Origin: Mycobacterium branderi
Lineage (GTDB): Bacteria; Actinomycetota; Actinomycetes; Mycobacteriales; Mycobacteriaceae
Reading direction: 5' to 3'
DNA length: 64,000 nucleotides
Assembly (NCBI RefSeq): GCF_010728725.1
Contig: NZ_AP022606.1
Coordinates: forward strand, 2,294,001-2,358,000
Shown: piece after piece, positions 33,370 through 41,706 of the stretch
Numbering within the stretch: position 1 is the stretch's first letter
Layout of the letters: each line of letters begins with the position of its first letter
The notes under the pieces: generated by a model
Databases searched by the model: none
What the model was told of the DNA's origin: nothing
The model's input: the letters and a program-made list of their open reading frames with translations, nothing else
Made by a program: the position numbers and the translations under genes

Positions 33370-34189
33370 GAATCGCCGCGGTACGCTCCCACAGCTCGCG
33401 GGCAAGCCTGGCATCGTAGGCCGCGCGGTTCGCTTTGCCGACACGGTGTTTCGAGTAGTACTCACCGGACTGCCAGTCCACCCCGGGCGTGCTGGAGGCA
33501 AGCCATACCAGTTGGTCGGCGCCCTGCTCCGCGGTCACGGTGAAGTACCGCGCCGGCGTACGCCGCATGAAGACAAGGAACCGGGATCCTGACGCGGATC
33601 CGAAGTTCGTGTCGACATAGCCGGGGTGAAATGCTGCCGTAGACACACCGCCGCCGTGGTAGCGCCGGTGTAATTCCTTGGTGAACAAGATGATTGCCAG
33701 CTTGGTCAGCGCATAAGCCTGGCTGGGTCGCCGTTGGTGGATGCTTTCCAGATCCTCGATGGTGAACCTGCGCACTAGTTTTTGTGACGCGCTGGTGGTG
33801 TTGACCACGGTGGCGCGAGAATCGACGAGCACGTCCAGCAGCGAGGTGGTGAGCAGGAACGGAGCCAGGAAGTTGACTTGATAAGTCTGCTCGAATCCGT
33901 CGGTCGTGATGCGCAGTTTGGTGTTCATGCCGCCGGCATTGTTCGCCAGCACGTCGATGCGCGGATATCGCGAGCGCAGTTCCTGTGCCAACGAACGCAC
34001 TTGCGACAGGTCTGCGAAGTCTGCCACGAAGCTGTCGACACCCAATTCGGTTGCCAGCGCCCGTGTTTTGCTTTCCGAGCGGCCCACCACGACAACTTTC
34101 TCGCCGGCGCGCGACAACCGGTGCGCGGCCGCCGCGCCGATGCCGTCGCTGCCACCGGTGATGACGATCGTCCGGCCCGTGGCGCTCAC
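33359..34189 (-). CDS. SDR family oxidoreductase (retinol-dehydrogenase-like)
   Basis: SDR of 276 aa, from the GTG at 34187-34189 that overlaps the P450 stop (GTGA). The open frame runs on far upstream but lies under the P450. Motifs: TGGSDGIG for NADP, VADFADL, NNAGG, and the Y-x-x-x-K pair in YALTK. The WW-domain-like retinol dehydrogenase class shares this pattern. It is likely to oxidise the alcohol produced by the co-transcribed P450. Confidence 0.92.
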   Translation of the reverse strand: MSATGRTIVITGGSDGIGAAAAHRLSRAGEKVVVVGRSESKTRALATELGVDSFVADFADLSQVRSLAQELRSRYPRIDVLANNAGGMNTKLRITTDGFEQTYQVNFLAPFLLTTSLLDVLVDSRATVVNTTSASQKLVRRFTIEDLESIHQRRPSQAYALTKLAIILFTKELHRRYHGGGVSTAAFHPGYVDTNFGSASGSRFLVFMRRTPARYFTVTAEQGADQLVWLASSTPGVDWQSGEYYSKHRVGKANRAAYDARLARELWERTAAILSR

Positions 34190-35463
34190 CCAGCTGGGGT
34201 AAAGGTGAGGTGCAGTTCGGATAGCCCGCGCAGGATGTAGGTCGGCTCGTAGGTGTAACGCCGCGCGCCGGCCGGCCCGTGTTTGGCCTCGTTGATGCAG
34301 ATGTCCGACATGCGGTCGAGGATCCGCTCGATCGAGACGCGGCCCTCGACCCGGGCCAGCGGCGCGCCGGGGCAGGAGTGCACCCCGCGCGCGAATGCCA
34401 TGTGCTCGCGGACGTTCTTGCGGTCGAGGGAGAACTCGTGCGGGTTGTCGAAACGGCGCGGGTCGCGGTTGACCGCACCGGGCAACACCATCACGATGGT
34501 GCCGACGGGAATGTCGACACCGCCGATGGTGGCCGGCTTGCGGGCCAGCCGCGAGTCGCTCTTGACCGGGCTCTCCATCCGCAGGGACTCCTCGATGAAC
34601 GCCGGAATCAGGCTGCGGTCCTTGCGCAGCTTGTGCTGAATGTCGGGTCGCTCGCCGAGCACCTGCAGCGCCGCGGAGAGCAGCTTGGCGGTGGTTTCCT
34701 GCCCGGCTGCGAACAGGAAGGTCGCCGAGCGGACCACCTCGATGACCTCGGGTGTGGAGCCGTCGGGATACTTCGCCGTCGCCAGCGCGGTCAGCACATC
34801 GTCGCGGGGGTGACTGCGCCGGTCCTCGATGTAGCCGCAGAACTTGTCGTCGAGCCACTCCAGCGGGTTGACTCCGACCGACCCGTGGTCGAGCGAGCCC
34901 ACCCGCGTTTCCGGGCGATCGGCTCCCAGCACGGTGCGGAACTGCTTGTGGTCTTCCTCCGGCACACCCAGTAAGTCGGCAATCACCAGGGTGGCAAAGG
35001 GTTTCGAATACTCGGCGATGAACTCGCATTCGCCGTTGTCGAGGAACTCCTCGAGCTGGCGGTCGGCGAGGCTCCACATGAAGTCCTCGTTTTCCTTCAG
35101 CCGGCTCGGCGTCAGCAGCCGGCTCAGCAGCGAGCGCGCCCGGGTGTGGTCGGGCGGGTCCATCGTGACCATGTGCTCGAACATCGGGAACTGCTCGCGG
35201 TGCGCGTCGATCTGGGCGGACAGGTCGTCGCCCTCGGGCTCGAACGGCAACGGCGGGAACGGGCCGCCGAGCGCGACGCAGTTGGAGAACGTCTCGGGAT
35301 CCTTGTAGACCGCGTTGGCCTCTTCCCAGCCGGTGACGGCGACGACGTTGTAGTGCGGCAGCCGCAACACCGGGTTCTGGCTGCGCAAGTAGTCGAAATA
35401 GGCGTACGGGTCCGGCACCAGGGAGGCGTCGGTGAAGAAGTCGACCGATTCGAAGGTGGTCAT
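34186..35463 (-). CDS. Cytochrome P450
   Basis: P450 of 425 aa. Heme loop FARGVHSCPGAPLAR with Cys364 (Ala-Arg replace the usual G-x-G spacing residues), E-x-x-R at E292/R295, I-helix motif FAAGQETT (251-258) complete with both acidic and Thr residues. GGAGG lies 12 nt before the ATG. It is first in a two-gene operon with the SDR and is divergent from a TetR gene, with a palindrome between them (35498-35512). A ferredoxin gene is not adjacent. The substrate is unknown; the P450-SDR pairing suggests alcohol formation then oxidation. Confidence 0.94.
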   Translation of the reverse strand: MTTFESVDFFTDASLVPDPYAYFDYLRSQNPVLRLPHYNVVAVTGWEEANAVYKDPETFSNCVALGGPFPPLPFEPEGDDLSAQIDAHREQFPMFEHMVTMDPPDHTRARSLLSRLLTPSRLKENEDFMWSLADRQLEEFLDNGECEFIAEYSKPFATLVIADLLGVPEEDHKQFRTVLGADRPETRVGSLDHGSVGVNPLEWLDDKFCGYIEDRRSHPRDDVLTALATAKYPDGSTPEVIEVVRSATFLFAAGQETTAKLLSAALQVLGERPDIQHKLRKDRSLIPAFIEESLRMESPVKSDSRLARKPATIGGVDIPVGTIVMVLPGAVNRDPRRFDNPHEFSLDRKNVREHMAFARGVHSCPGAPLARVEGRVSIERILDRMSDICINEAKHGPAGARRYTYEPTYILRGLSELHLTFTPAG

Positions 35464-35497
35464 GGTTTTACGCGCCTCCTGCGTACGAGATCGACCA

Positions 35498-35512
35498 AAG
35501 TGCTGAGCACTT
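35498..35512. promoter_or_regulatory. Palindromic operator between P450 and TetR genes
   Basis: AAGTGC-TGA-GCACTT, a perfect 6-bp inverted repeat with a 3-bp centre, followed by TTGCTTAGCA, which partly repeats the motif. It lies 35 bp upstream of the P450 and 81 bp upstream of the TetR gene. This is the usual place and form of a TetR site, so the neighbouring regulator is the natural candidate. Confidence 0.6.
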
Positions 35513-35592
35513 GCTTAGCATGGCGGTAATGTCGGGGTCAAGGCGCCGCTACGATCGGCGTGGTCGGCACGGTCGGAGGTTTGGAGCAACGA

Positions 35593-36204
35593 ATGACATC
35601 GGCGCGCAGGATCGGGGCGCCGGACGCCAAGAACCGCGGCGTACTTCTCGACGCCGCGGAGCAGTTGATGCTCGAAGAAGGCTACGCCGCAGTCACTTCA
35701 CGTCGCGTTGCCGAGAAGGCGGGACTCAAGCCGCAGCTGGTGCACTACTACTTCCGCACGATGGACGACCTGTTCCTGGCTGCATTTCGCCGTCGCGCCG
35801 AGGAGGGGCTTCGCGTGCACGCGCAAGCGCTGCGATCACCGCAACCGCTTTGGGCGCTGTGGCGGTTCAGCATCGACCCGACGGCCACAGCGGTGACGAT
35901 GGAATACGTTGCGCTGGCAAACCACCGCAAGGCCCTCAAGGCTGAAATCGCCTACTATGCCGAGCGATTCAGGGAGGAACAGCGCGATGCAGTGTCAAAT
36001 GTACTGGAGCGCTATGGCATTGACGCGGAAGAAGTTCCGCCACTGGTGTGGTCGGTGCTGATCACCAGTGTTTCGCGGGTGCTGGTCATGGAGCAGGCGC
36101 TTGGGATGTCGGCCGGCCACGCCGAAACCGTGGAGTTCGTCGAGCGTTATCTGCGCCGTCTGGAGGGCGAGCCGCAGCCGAGCGCTGCCATAGCCGCGCG
36201 CTGA
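35593..36204 (+). CDS. TetR family regulator
   Basis: Regulator of 203 aa starting at the ATG 35593 (MTSARRIGAPD); an earlier in-frame start at 35560 is less likely. The N-terminal helix-turn-helix reads GYAAVTSRRVAEKAGLKPQLVHYYFRTMDDLF, classic TetR. A TACGAT box at about 35551 could be its -10. It probably controls itself and the divergent P450-SDR pair. Its 3' end overlaps the convergent FAD oxidoreductase by 119 bp. Confidence 0.92.
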   Translation: MTSARRIGAPDAKNRGVLLDAAEQLMLEEGYAAVTSRRVAEKAGLKPQLVHYYFRTMDDLFLAAFRRRAEEGLRVHAQALRSPQPLWALWRFSIDPTATAVTMEYVALANHRKALKAEIAYYAERFREEQRDAVSNVLERYGIDAEEVPPLVWSVLITSVSRVLVMEQALGMSAGHAETVEFVERYLRRLEGEPQPSAAIAAR

Positions 36205-37321
36205 TCAGCGGGTCGTTGCTGCGCACCCCGCGGTAATAGCCCCAACCGACCACCATCGGCAGCAGTACCCGGTGGAACATCCATGCGGGGAAGCGGAGGG
36301 CGCTCCCGTTGGGGGTGAAGACCTCGAGCCCGTCGGGCAGTGGACCGAGCACCGAGCCCCATCGCTGTGCGGGAGGGCGGTAGTCGCGTAGCGCGCGTCC
36401 GGACAGTGCCGCCCGCACATTGCGGGCCAGCAACGCGTCGGCCCGGTTTCGGGCCGAGCTGCGAAGCGGGTCGGTTGCGGCGACGTCACCCAGCGCGAAT
36501 ACATCGGGATGGCCGGGAACACGCAAATCCGGTGTGACGCGGACGAAGCCATGCTCGTCGAGCACCTGGGCGGGCAGCCAGCCGGTGTTGGGCCGCACCC
36601 GGCCGATCGTCCACAGCACCGCGTCGGCGGACGCGGCCGGTTGGCCCGTGCGCCATTGCACGGGTTCGCGGGTGATTCGATCGCAACTGAAACCGTCCGG
36701 TATCACCGCGCGGTGACCGGGGTGCGTGTGCACGCCGAGCCCGTGCAGGCGGCGGGCGACGCGGTCCCAGGTGCGGGGGTGATGGTGGACGAGAGCGCGG
36801 TCCCCGGGGAAATACAGGTCTACGCGTTTAGCCGGCCAAGTGGTGGCAATCTGGGCCGCACTGCTCACCGCCGCGGCGCCGCCACCGATCACAATGACCG
36901 ATTCGGCGTCGGCGAGGACGTCATGCGCGGCGCACAGATCCGCACCGATCTCGGCCGCCGTCTGAAGACCGGGCTGGCGCCAGAAGCCATTCGTCACGCC
37001 GGTGGAGATCACCAGTGCGTCATAGTGTTCCGTCACTGCTGAGCCGTCGTCGCGACGCGCGAAAACTGTTCTGGCGCGGAGGTCTACTCCGGTAAGCACG
37101 GCGTGGACGGCTCGCACCCGCCCCAGGCCGCGGAATCGGTCGAAGGGGATCCAGTTCACGCGTGCCCACGCCTCGGGACGGGTGAGCCGCCAGCCGAGCT
37201 CCTGGCCGCTGAGCAATCCCGGTTTGGCCGAAATCCCGACGACGTCGGCGTGGCGAGCCAGCCGGATCGCCGCCAGCACACCGGTGTCGCCGAGCCCGGC
37301 GATCACGACCCGTGTACGCAC
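36086..37321 (-). CDS. FAD/NAD(P)-dependent oxidoreductase (NDH-2-like)
   Basis: Flavoprotein of 411 aa. The N-terminal FAD motif is VVIAGLGDTGV; the NAD motif is VIVIGGGAAAVSSAAQIA at about 140; the second FAD motif is HPDVFALGDVA at about 270. This is the pyridine nucleotide-disulfide / type II NADH dehydrogenase fold. The C-terminal 40 residues (after PLISARLW) are Arg/Pro-rich and lie inside the convergent TetR gene, perhaps because an ancestral stop was lost. The GTG start overlaps the upstream gene's stop by one base. A quinone or dye reductase role is possible. Confidence 0.87.
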   Translation of the reverse strand: MRTRVVIAGLGDTGVLAAIRLARHADVVGISAKPGLLSGQELGWRLTRPEAWARVNWIPFDRFRGLGRVRAVHAVLTGVDLRARTVFARRDDGSAVTEHYDALVISTGVTNGFWRQPGLQTAAEIGADLCAAHDVLADAESVIVIGGGAAAVSSAAQIATTWPAKRVDLYFPGDRALVHHHPRTWDRVARRLHGLGVHTHPGHRAVIPDGFSCDRITREPVQWRTGQPAASADAVLWTIGRVRPNTGWLPAQVLDEHGFVRVTPDLRVPGHPDVFALGDVAATDPLRSSARNRADALLARNVRAALSGRALRDYRPPAQRWGSVLGPLPDGLEVFTPNGSALRFPAWMFHRVLLPMVVGWGYYRGVRSNDPLISARLWQRSAAARPPDGADNARRTPRFRRGRPTSQAPAP

Positions 37322-37824
37322 TAATCCAGTTGCCAGTTCATGTTTTTAGCGAAGGTAAGCGCGTCGTGGGAGAGGGTGCCCAGGGCCTTGCAACGCTTGG
37401 TGTACTCGTGCACCATCGTCAGGAAGTTCATCGGGTTGTAGGCGTCTTCCTCGTAGCGCCACAGCCCGTCGCCGGCGTAGTGCAGCACGGTCAAGTTCGC
37501 GGCCTGATGGATGCTGCCATCGCCGGGATCCTTCATCCGGTTGAGGACCTTCATGATGACCCAGCCTCGGTCCTCGTCGATGATGTGCCACTCGGTGGGG
37601 TAGAACGGCATCTCGGAGCCGGGAAATGTGTTCATTGTCGAGGAGATCCAGGTGCGGATCTGTTCTCTGCCCTGCATTTTCCCGTACACGTGCTCCAGGT
37701 ACACGGCGTCCTCGGTGAACAGGTCGGCGTAGTGCGCCCAGTCCCAGTTCTGTCCTATCGCGACGACAGTCTGGCTGTAGTCCTTGAATGCGCGCTCGAT
37801 TTCGTCACGCGGCCACTGTCTCAT
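37321..37824 (-). CDS. SnoaL-like / NTF2-fold protein
   Basis: Protein of 167 aa with the alpha+beta cone pattern: an initial helix, WAHYADLFTEDAVYLEHVYGKMQGREQIRTWI, then antiparallel strands (WHIIDEDRGWVIMKVLNRM, ANLTVLHYAGDGLWRYEEDAYNP). Family members include ketosteroid isomerase, limonene epoxide hydrolase and polyketide cyclases. The reaction cannot be set. GGGAG precedes the ATG. It lies between the FAD oxidoreductase (1-bp overlap) and a TetR gene 17 bp upstream on the same strand. Confidence 0.85.
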   Translation of the reverse strand: MRQWPRDEIERAFKDYSQTVVAIGQNWDWAHYADLFTEDAVYLEHVYGKMQGREQIRTWISSTMNTFPGSEMPFYPTEWHIIDEDRGWVIMKVLNRMKDPGDGSIHQAANLTVLHYAGDGLWRYEEDAYNPMNFLTMVHEYTKRCKALGTLSHDALTFAKNMNWQLD

Positions 37825-37841
37825 CTAATTCTCCCGATCAG

Positions 37842-38438
37842 CTAACGCCAGCGTGGATTCATCACAGCCTGCAGCGCCTCGGACACCATCTCCAGAAGCG
37901 GCTTGTGATCGCCACTGGAGGAGCGCACCCATTGCTGGAATCCGAAATCGGCTGCGGCGAAGGCTAAGTGGACGAGCAACGCCGGTCGGGTGTCCTTTTC
38001 GGGATCGGTGCCCATGCGGGCGGCGGTGAGCTTCACCAGGCGGCTCTTGTCCTCGGGGGCGATGGTGATCTTCTCGAGCAGGCCGGGGGCGGCCAGGATG
38101 GCCGTGCGCCATTGTTCGGTGTCGTCGTCTTGGAAGGCGGCGGTGCGGGCTTCGATCGCGCGGGCCAGCGCGACGTCGGGCGGCTCTGCGCTGGGGCGCT
38201 CCTCGAGCAGCGACGCGATGACCTCCCACCCGCGCCGCACCTGGTGCAGCAGCAACTCTTCCTTGCTGGCGATGTGGCGGAAGAAGGTGCTCGGCGAAAC
38301 GCCTGCGGCGGCGGCGATCTGCTCGGTGGTGACGTTGTCGAACCCGTGCTCGGCGAACAGCCGGTAGGCCGCCAGCCGGATCTCGTCGCGGACCTGCGCA
38401 CGCTGGCGGTCCCGGAGCGATACAGGCTTGTCAGGCAA
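37842..38438 (-). CDS. TetR family regulator, last gene of reductase-SDR operon
   Basis: Regulator of 198 aa with helix-turn-helix GFDNVTTEQIAAAAGVSPSTFFRHIASKEELL near the N-terminus. The start is a TTG at 38436-38438, 8 bp inside the SDR stop region. Being the third gene behind the reductase and SDR, it probably represses its own operon through the palindrome at 40388-40402. Downstream SnoaL-like and FAD genes could be read from the same transcript. Confidence 0.88.
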   Translation of the reverse strand: MPDKPVSLRDRQRAQVRDEIRLAAYRLFAEHGFDNVTTEQIAAAAGVSPSTFFRHIASKEELLLHQVRRGWEVIASLLEERPSAEPPDVALARAIEARTAAFQDDDTEQWRTAILAAPGLLEKITIAPEDKSRLVKLTAARMGTDPEKDTRPALLVHLAFAAADFGFQQWVRSSSGDHKPLLEMVSEALQAVMNPRWR

Positions 38439-39243
38439 CGGGTTTGGTCTCCTGTAGCGGCGGCACGGGAATCGTGAAGGCCGGCGCGGTGGTACCGCCG
38501 TCGACCCGCAGGAACACGCCGGTGACCCATGACGACGCCGGTGAGGCCAGATACACCACGGCGGCGGCGATGTCGCGCGGTGTGCCGATGCGGCGCATGG
38601 GCGTGTTCTGCTCGAACTGTGCGCGCAGCGGTTCGTTGTTCATGACGAAGTCCATCGCCTGGGTGGCCGTCCCGCCGACGCCGATCGCATTGACCCGCAC
38701 TCGTGGTGCCAACTCGGCGGCCAGGTTGAACGTCATCATGTTCAGGGCGGCTTTCCCCGCCGCATAGGCGATCATGCCGGTCATCACCATGTCGCCGGAG
38801 CGCGACGAGATGTTGACGATGGATCCGGCTCCGCCGGTGTCGACCATGGCCTGCGCGGCGAGCCTCGACAGCACAAACGGTGCCGTGGCGTTGAAGTGCA
38901 GTGCGGTGGAGAAGTATTCGGACGAAGTGTGCATCGCCGGCAATGGGGCGGTGCCGCCTGCGTTGTTGACAAGGATGTCGAGCCGGCCGAACTGCGCCAC
39001 CGCGGCGTCGACCAGGTTCGTCAAGTCCTCTTCGACCATGACGTCGGTGACCACCGAAAGCCCGCTGCGGCCGGCCTTTTCGATCTCGCGCACGGTGTCG
39101 TCGAGGTCGGACTTGGTGCGCGCGGCCACCACCACGTCGGCTCCGGCCTCGGCCAGCGCCACAGCCGTGCCGCGGCCGATGCCGGCCCCGGCACCGGTGA
39201 CGATCGCGACCTGGTGGGTGAGCCGGAAGTCGTCGAGGATCAC
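38431..39243 (-). CDS. SDR family oxidoreductase
   Basis: Classical SDR of 270 aa. NAD(P) motif TGAGAGIG, NNAGG, ISSRS with the catalytic Ser and YAAGK with Tyr/Lys; the C-terminus has WVTGVFLRVDGG. The GTG start (39241-39243) overlaps the reductase stop in a GTGA arrangement, so the upstream open frame is not used. It probably oxidises or reduces a hydroxy- or keto-acyl compound in the same pathway as the DapB-like reductase. Confidence 0.92.
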   Translation of the reverse strand: MILDDFRLTHQVAIVTGAGAGIGRGTAVALAEAGADVVVAARTKSDLDDTVREIEKAGRSGLSVVTDVMVEEDLTNLVDAAVAQFGRLDILVNNAGGTAPLPAMHTSSEYFSTALHFNATAPFVLSRLAAQAMVDTGGAGSIVNISSRSGDMVMTGMIAYAAGKAALNMMTFNLAAELAPRVRVNAIGVGGTATQAMDFVMNNEPLRAQFEQNTPMRRIGTPRDIAAAVVYLASPASSWVTGVFLRVDGGTTAPAFTIPVPPLQETKPVA

Positions 39244-40328
39244 CGCACCGCCCCGGCGAGTTTGGGTGCGGGCCGCCCCGCGATCATCGGCAGATCGAGA
39301 TAGGTCTTGATGCCCGGCTCGGCAGCGCACGTCTGCGGGATCGCATGCACGCAATGGTTGGCGGTTGCCACCACCCCCGGGTTGCGTCGCAGGCCCTCCG
39401 CGATCGAATCCGGTTGCAGGCCTTTGACAACCACTTCCAGGTGGGGGTCGCCGTCGACCTCCAGTTCGAATCGTTCGCCGCGCTCGCCGAACGTCCAGGC
39501 CGGGTCCAGGTCCTGCTCGCCCATCAGCCAGTTGACCGCGGCGGTGATCACCGGCTCTCCGTCCACGAGCGCTTGCCAGCGGAAGCGCCGCGCGGCCACC
39601 CGGCCCGGCTCGATCTTGAGATAGCCGGCGTCGATCGGCGCGGCGGCCACCGCCACTTCCTGCGTCGAGGCGAATGTCGGATCGCGAAAGCCCAGATAGT
39701 CGGCCACCATCCACACCGAGGACTTGAAGCCGCCTTCCAACAGGGCGGCCATCGGGCCCTGAGCGGCCTCCTCTGGCGTGGCCCCGAAGCCCATGATGTG
39801 GTGCACCACGTCCGGGGCGTTGTACGTGCGGATGTCGGAGAACTCCTCGGCCCGCACATGTGTGATCGCCGTGGACAGTGCCGAGATCATCAGCGGGAAC
39901 TTCTCGGTGATGCCGCCGGGATGCAGACCCGAGCCGTGCAAGGTCACGCCGCCGTCGAGGCAGGCCTGCTCGATGGCCTGCACCCGCGCGTCGCGACGGT
40001 CGGGATACACCCAGCCCACCGGTGTCACAACGTTTTTCCCCGACCGCAGAATGGTTTTGACCTCGTCGTCGTCGGGAATCAGCGGCGCATACACCACGCA
40101 GTCGGCGGCCAGCGCCAGCACGTCATCCTTGTTGGAGTTGGCGACGACACCGAGCGGTTCTCGGCCGAGGATCTCGCCGACGTCGCGGCCGTTTTTCTCG
40201 GCGCTGTGTACCCAGCAGCCGGCCAGTTCCAGCTCGGGATGATTGAGCACCGCTTCGATGGCCGCTTTGCCAACTCCGCCGGTAGCCCACTGAATGACCT
40301 TGAGCCTCTTGGTGTTTGGTTCTGGCAC
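39240..40328 (-). CDS. NAD(P)H-dependent amine dehydrogenase / DapB-like reductase
   Basis: Protein of 362 aa. The N-terminus VIQWATGGVGKAAIEAVLNHPELELAGCWVHS is the dinucleotide fold of the dihydrodipicolinate-reductase N-domain family, followed by a substrate domain with LHGSGLHPGGITEKFPLM. Related mycobacterial proteins are numerous and mostly uncharacterised, often beside P450 and SDR genes. It is first of a leftward operon with SDR and TetR. It has its own promoter (40374-40403). Confidence 0.88.
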   Translation of the reverse strand: MPEPNTKRLKVIQWATGGVGKAAIEAVLNHPELELAGCWVHSAEKNGRDVGEILGREPLGVVANSNKDDVLALAADCVVYAPLIPDDDEVKTILRSGKNVVTPVGWVYPDRRDARVQAIEQACLDGGVTLHGSGLHPGGITEKFPLMISALSTAITHVRAEEFSDIRTYNAPDVVHHIMGFGATPEEAAQGPMAALLEGGFKSSVWMVADYLGFRDPTFASTQEVAVAAAPIDAGYLKIEPGRVAARRFRWQALVDGEPVITAAVNWLMGEQDLDPAWTFGERGERFELEVDGDPHLEVVVKGLQPDSIAEGLRRNPGVVATANHCVHAIPQTCAAEPGIKTYLDLPMIAGRPAPKLAGAVR

Positions 40329-40373
40329 GGCAGACCTTCCTCACGCGCAGCCAGGGCGGCGACGTTGCGAGGG

Positions 40374-40403
40374 AGCCTATGGCGATATGACAGTGACTGT
40401 CAA
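40374..40403 (-). promoter_or_regulatory. Promoter of DapB-like reductase operon
   Basis: On the minus strand a perfect -35 TTGACA (40403-40398) and a -10 TAGGCT (40379-40374, pattern TAnnnT) are separated by 18 bp. Transcription would start near 40367, about 39 nt before the ATG. The -35 box is partly covered by the palindrome at 40388-40402, fitting repression by the operon's own TetR. Confidence 0.6.
40388..40402. promoter_or_regulatory. Palindromic TetR-type operator
   Basis: TGACAGTGACTGTCA, a perfect 15-bp palindrome, 59 bp upstream of the reductase start. TetR regulators commonly bind such sites; the TetR at 37842-38438 in the same operon is the likely ligand. Confidence 0.68.
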
Positions 40404-40430
40404 GATGGCTGTGAGTGCCAGGTTGCCGGC

Positions 40431-40847
40431 TCACCAGTGACGTATCGAGCAGAGCACACCCTTGGGGCCGTCCTTGGATGCGACGACGACGCCGTCCACT
40501 GCCAGATCGCAGTGAAACTGCGGTGTGGCTCCCGATAGCCCGCTGCTGGCGGTTACCCAAGCCCACTGATCGGGGTTGGCCAACATGAGTTCGAATACCC
40601 ACGGCTTGCCCGGGCCGACATCGGCCTTGATGTTTGGGGACCACTCGTACGGGTTGTGACTCCAGGCGGCAAAATGCGGCGGCTCGTTGTCAAGGTAGTA
40701 AATGTCTGCGCGGGTCGGGCTTGCAGCGGTGACGGTGTACCTCACGCGATGCATCACGGGATCGTCGTCCGCGCCCGCCGGTGCGGCGACGCTGGTGGCT
40801 GCCACTAAGGCCGCCGAGACCGCGAGTGCCCGACCGATGGTTGTCAC
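40431..40847 (-). CDS. Small exported MmpS-like protein
   Basis: Protein of 138 aa starting at the GTG 40845-40847, which overlaps the enoyl-CoA hydratase stop (GTGA). A signal peptide (TIGRALAVSAALVAATSVAAPAGADDD) precedes a beta-rich domain with VRYTVTAASPTRADIYYLDNEP, a Trp-rich middle and a C-terminal C...VDGVVVASKDGPKGVLC pair likely forming a disulfide. This matches the MmpS-type / transport accessory fold in outline. No mmpL gene is beside it. The function is unknown. Confidence 0.78.
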   Translation of the reverse strand: MTTIGRALAVSAALVAATSVAAPAGADDDPVMHRVRYTVTAASPTRADIYYLDNEPPHFAAWSHNPYEWSPNIKADVGPGKPWVFELMLANPDQWAWVTASSGLSGATPQFHCDLAVDGVVVASKDGPKGVLCSIRHW

Positions 40848-41584
40848 GTCGCACCTCCTGCACGGGAGTTGTTGCCGCGGTTCATCACTCGATCGGCGGC
40901 CCGCCAGTGGTCGTCGCTCACCCACAGCCGCGCGAAAGCCTGCACCGCTTCGTCAGCCGTAACGCCGCCCACCACACGCTTGATCTCACCGGCCGGGCGG
41001 CTGGCCAACGTGCGCGCGATCATTCGCCAATCATCGTCGAAGCTGGACCGCGGCAACACCCGATCGACCAATCCGATGCGTTCCGCCTCGGCGGCGTCGA
41101 GCACCGTCCCGGTTCCCGCCAGCAGCAGGGCACGGCTCTTGCCGACGAGTGCGGCCAGCCTTTCCGCGCCGCCCCAGGCCGGCATGATCTCCAGCGTCAC
41201 CTGGTTGAAGCCGATCTTGATGTCGTCGGCGGCCAGCCGGATGTCGGCGGCGACGGCCACCTCGGCACCCCCGCCCAGCGCGTGACCGTTGAGCGCGGCG
41301 ATCACCGGCGCCGGGAAACCGGCCAGCCGCTCGCAGATCGACCGCATCCGCCACGCCATTGCCGCCGCGTCGTCTTCGGTCCTGATCGCGCTGAGCTCTT
41401 TGAGGTCGCCGCCGGAGACGAACGCGCGGTCGCCGGCGCCGGTGATGGCCAGCGCACGTGCGCCCTCGGCCGCGTCGATCGCCTTGTCCAACTGGTCCAT
41501 GGTGTCCAGGGAGATGGCGTTGCGCGCGTGCGGGCGGTCGATGGTGAGCACCGCAAGGCCGTCGTCGAACTCCAGGTCGACCAT
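40844..41584 (-). CDS. Enoyl-CoA hydratase/isomerase family protein
   Basis: Crotonase-fold protein of 246 aa. Oxyanion-hole segments are AFVSGGDLKEL and NGHALGGGAEVA; the second acidic region reads VTLEIMPAWGGAERL. The canonical first Glu is conserved as AE in GGGAEVA; the second position holds Glu in TLEI. The start is the ATG 41582-41584 with GGAG 9 nt upstream; an ATG at 41614 sits inside the inverted repeat with the SD too close and is rejected. It probably hydrates an enoyl-CoA made by the FadD operon on the other strand. Confidence 0.9.
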   Translation of the reverse strand: MVDLEFDDGLAVLTIDRPHARNAISLDTMDQLDKAIDAAEGARALAITGAGDRAFVSGGDLKELSAIRTEDDAAAMAWRMRSICERLAGFPAPVIAALNGHALGGGAEVAVAADIRLAADDIKIGFNQVTLEIMPAWGGAERLAALVGKSRALLLAGTGTVLDAAEAERIGLVDRVLPRSSFDDDWRMIARTLASRPAGEIKRVVGGVTADEAVQAFARLWVSDDHWRAADRVMNRGNNSRAGGAT

Positions 41585-41612
41585 ACGCGGCGCTCCATCG
41601 TGCGATATTGGC

Positions 41613-41640
41613 ATTCTCCTTAGCGGAGAATAGCATCGCC
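41613..41640. promoter_or_regulatory. Inverted repeat and degenerate GAGAAT-type site before enoyl-CoA hydratase
   Basis: ATTCTCC-TTAGC-GGAGAAT (41613-41631) is a perfect 7-bp inverted repeat. Overlapping it, GAGAATAGCATCGCC (41626-41640) keeps 8 of 12 fixed positions of GAGAATnnnATTCTC, and on the minus strand it contains TATTCT (41632-41627), a possible -10 for the hydratase gene with a start near 41620. Confidence 0.5.
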
Positions 41641-41706
41641 GTGGTGCTGACAAGGCGTCGATCCCGGGCCGGCTGCTGCATCGGGGCATTGCGGTAGCCT
41701 CTGAGG

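Noticed and set aside
33359..35077. 572-codon version of the SDR gene
   Set aside because: The upstream half lies antiphase inside the P450; the GTG at 34187-34189 gives a normal SDR length and GTGA coupling.
35498..35520. KstR2-type operator before the P450 at 34186
   Set aside because: It lacks the CAAG-nn-CTTG core of KstR2 sites as I know it; the adjacent TetR is the simpler candidate.
41584..41614. Start of the enoyl-CoA hydratase at 41614
   Set aside because: The SD would be 1-2 nt from the ATG and the start falls inside the inverted repeat; the ATG at 41584 has proper SD spacing.
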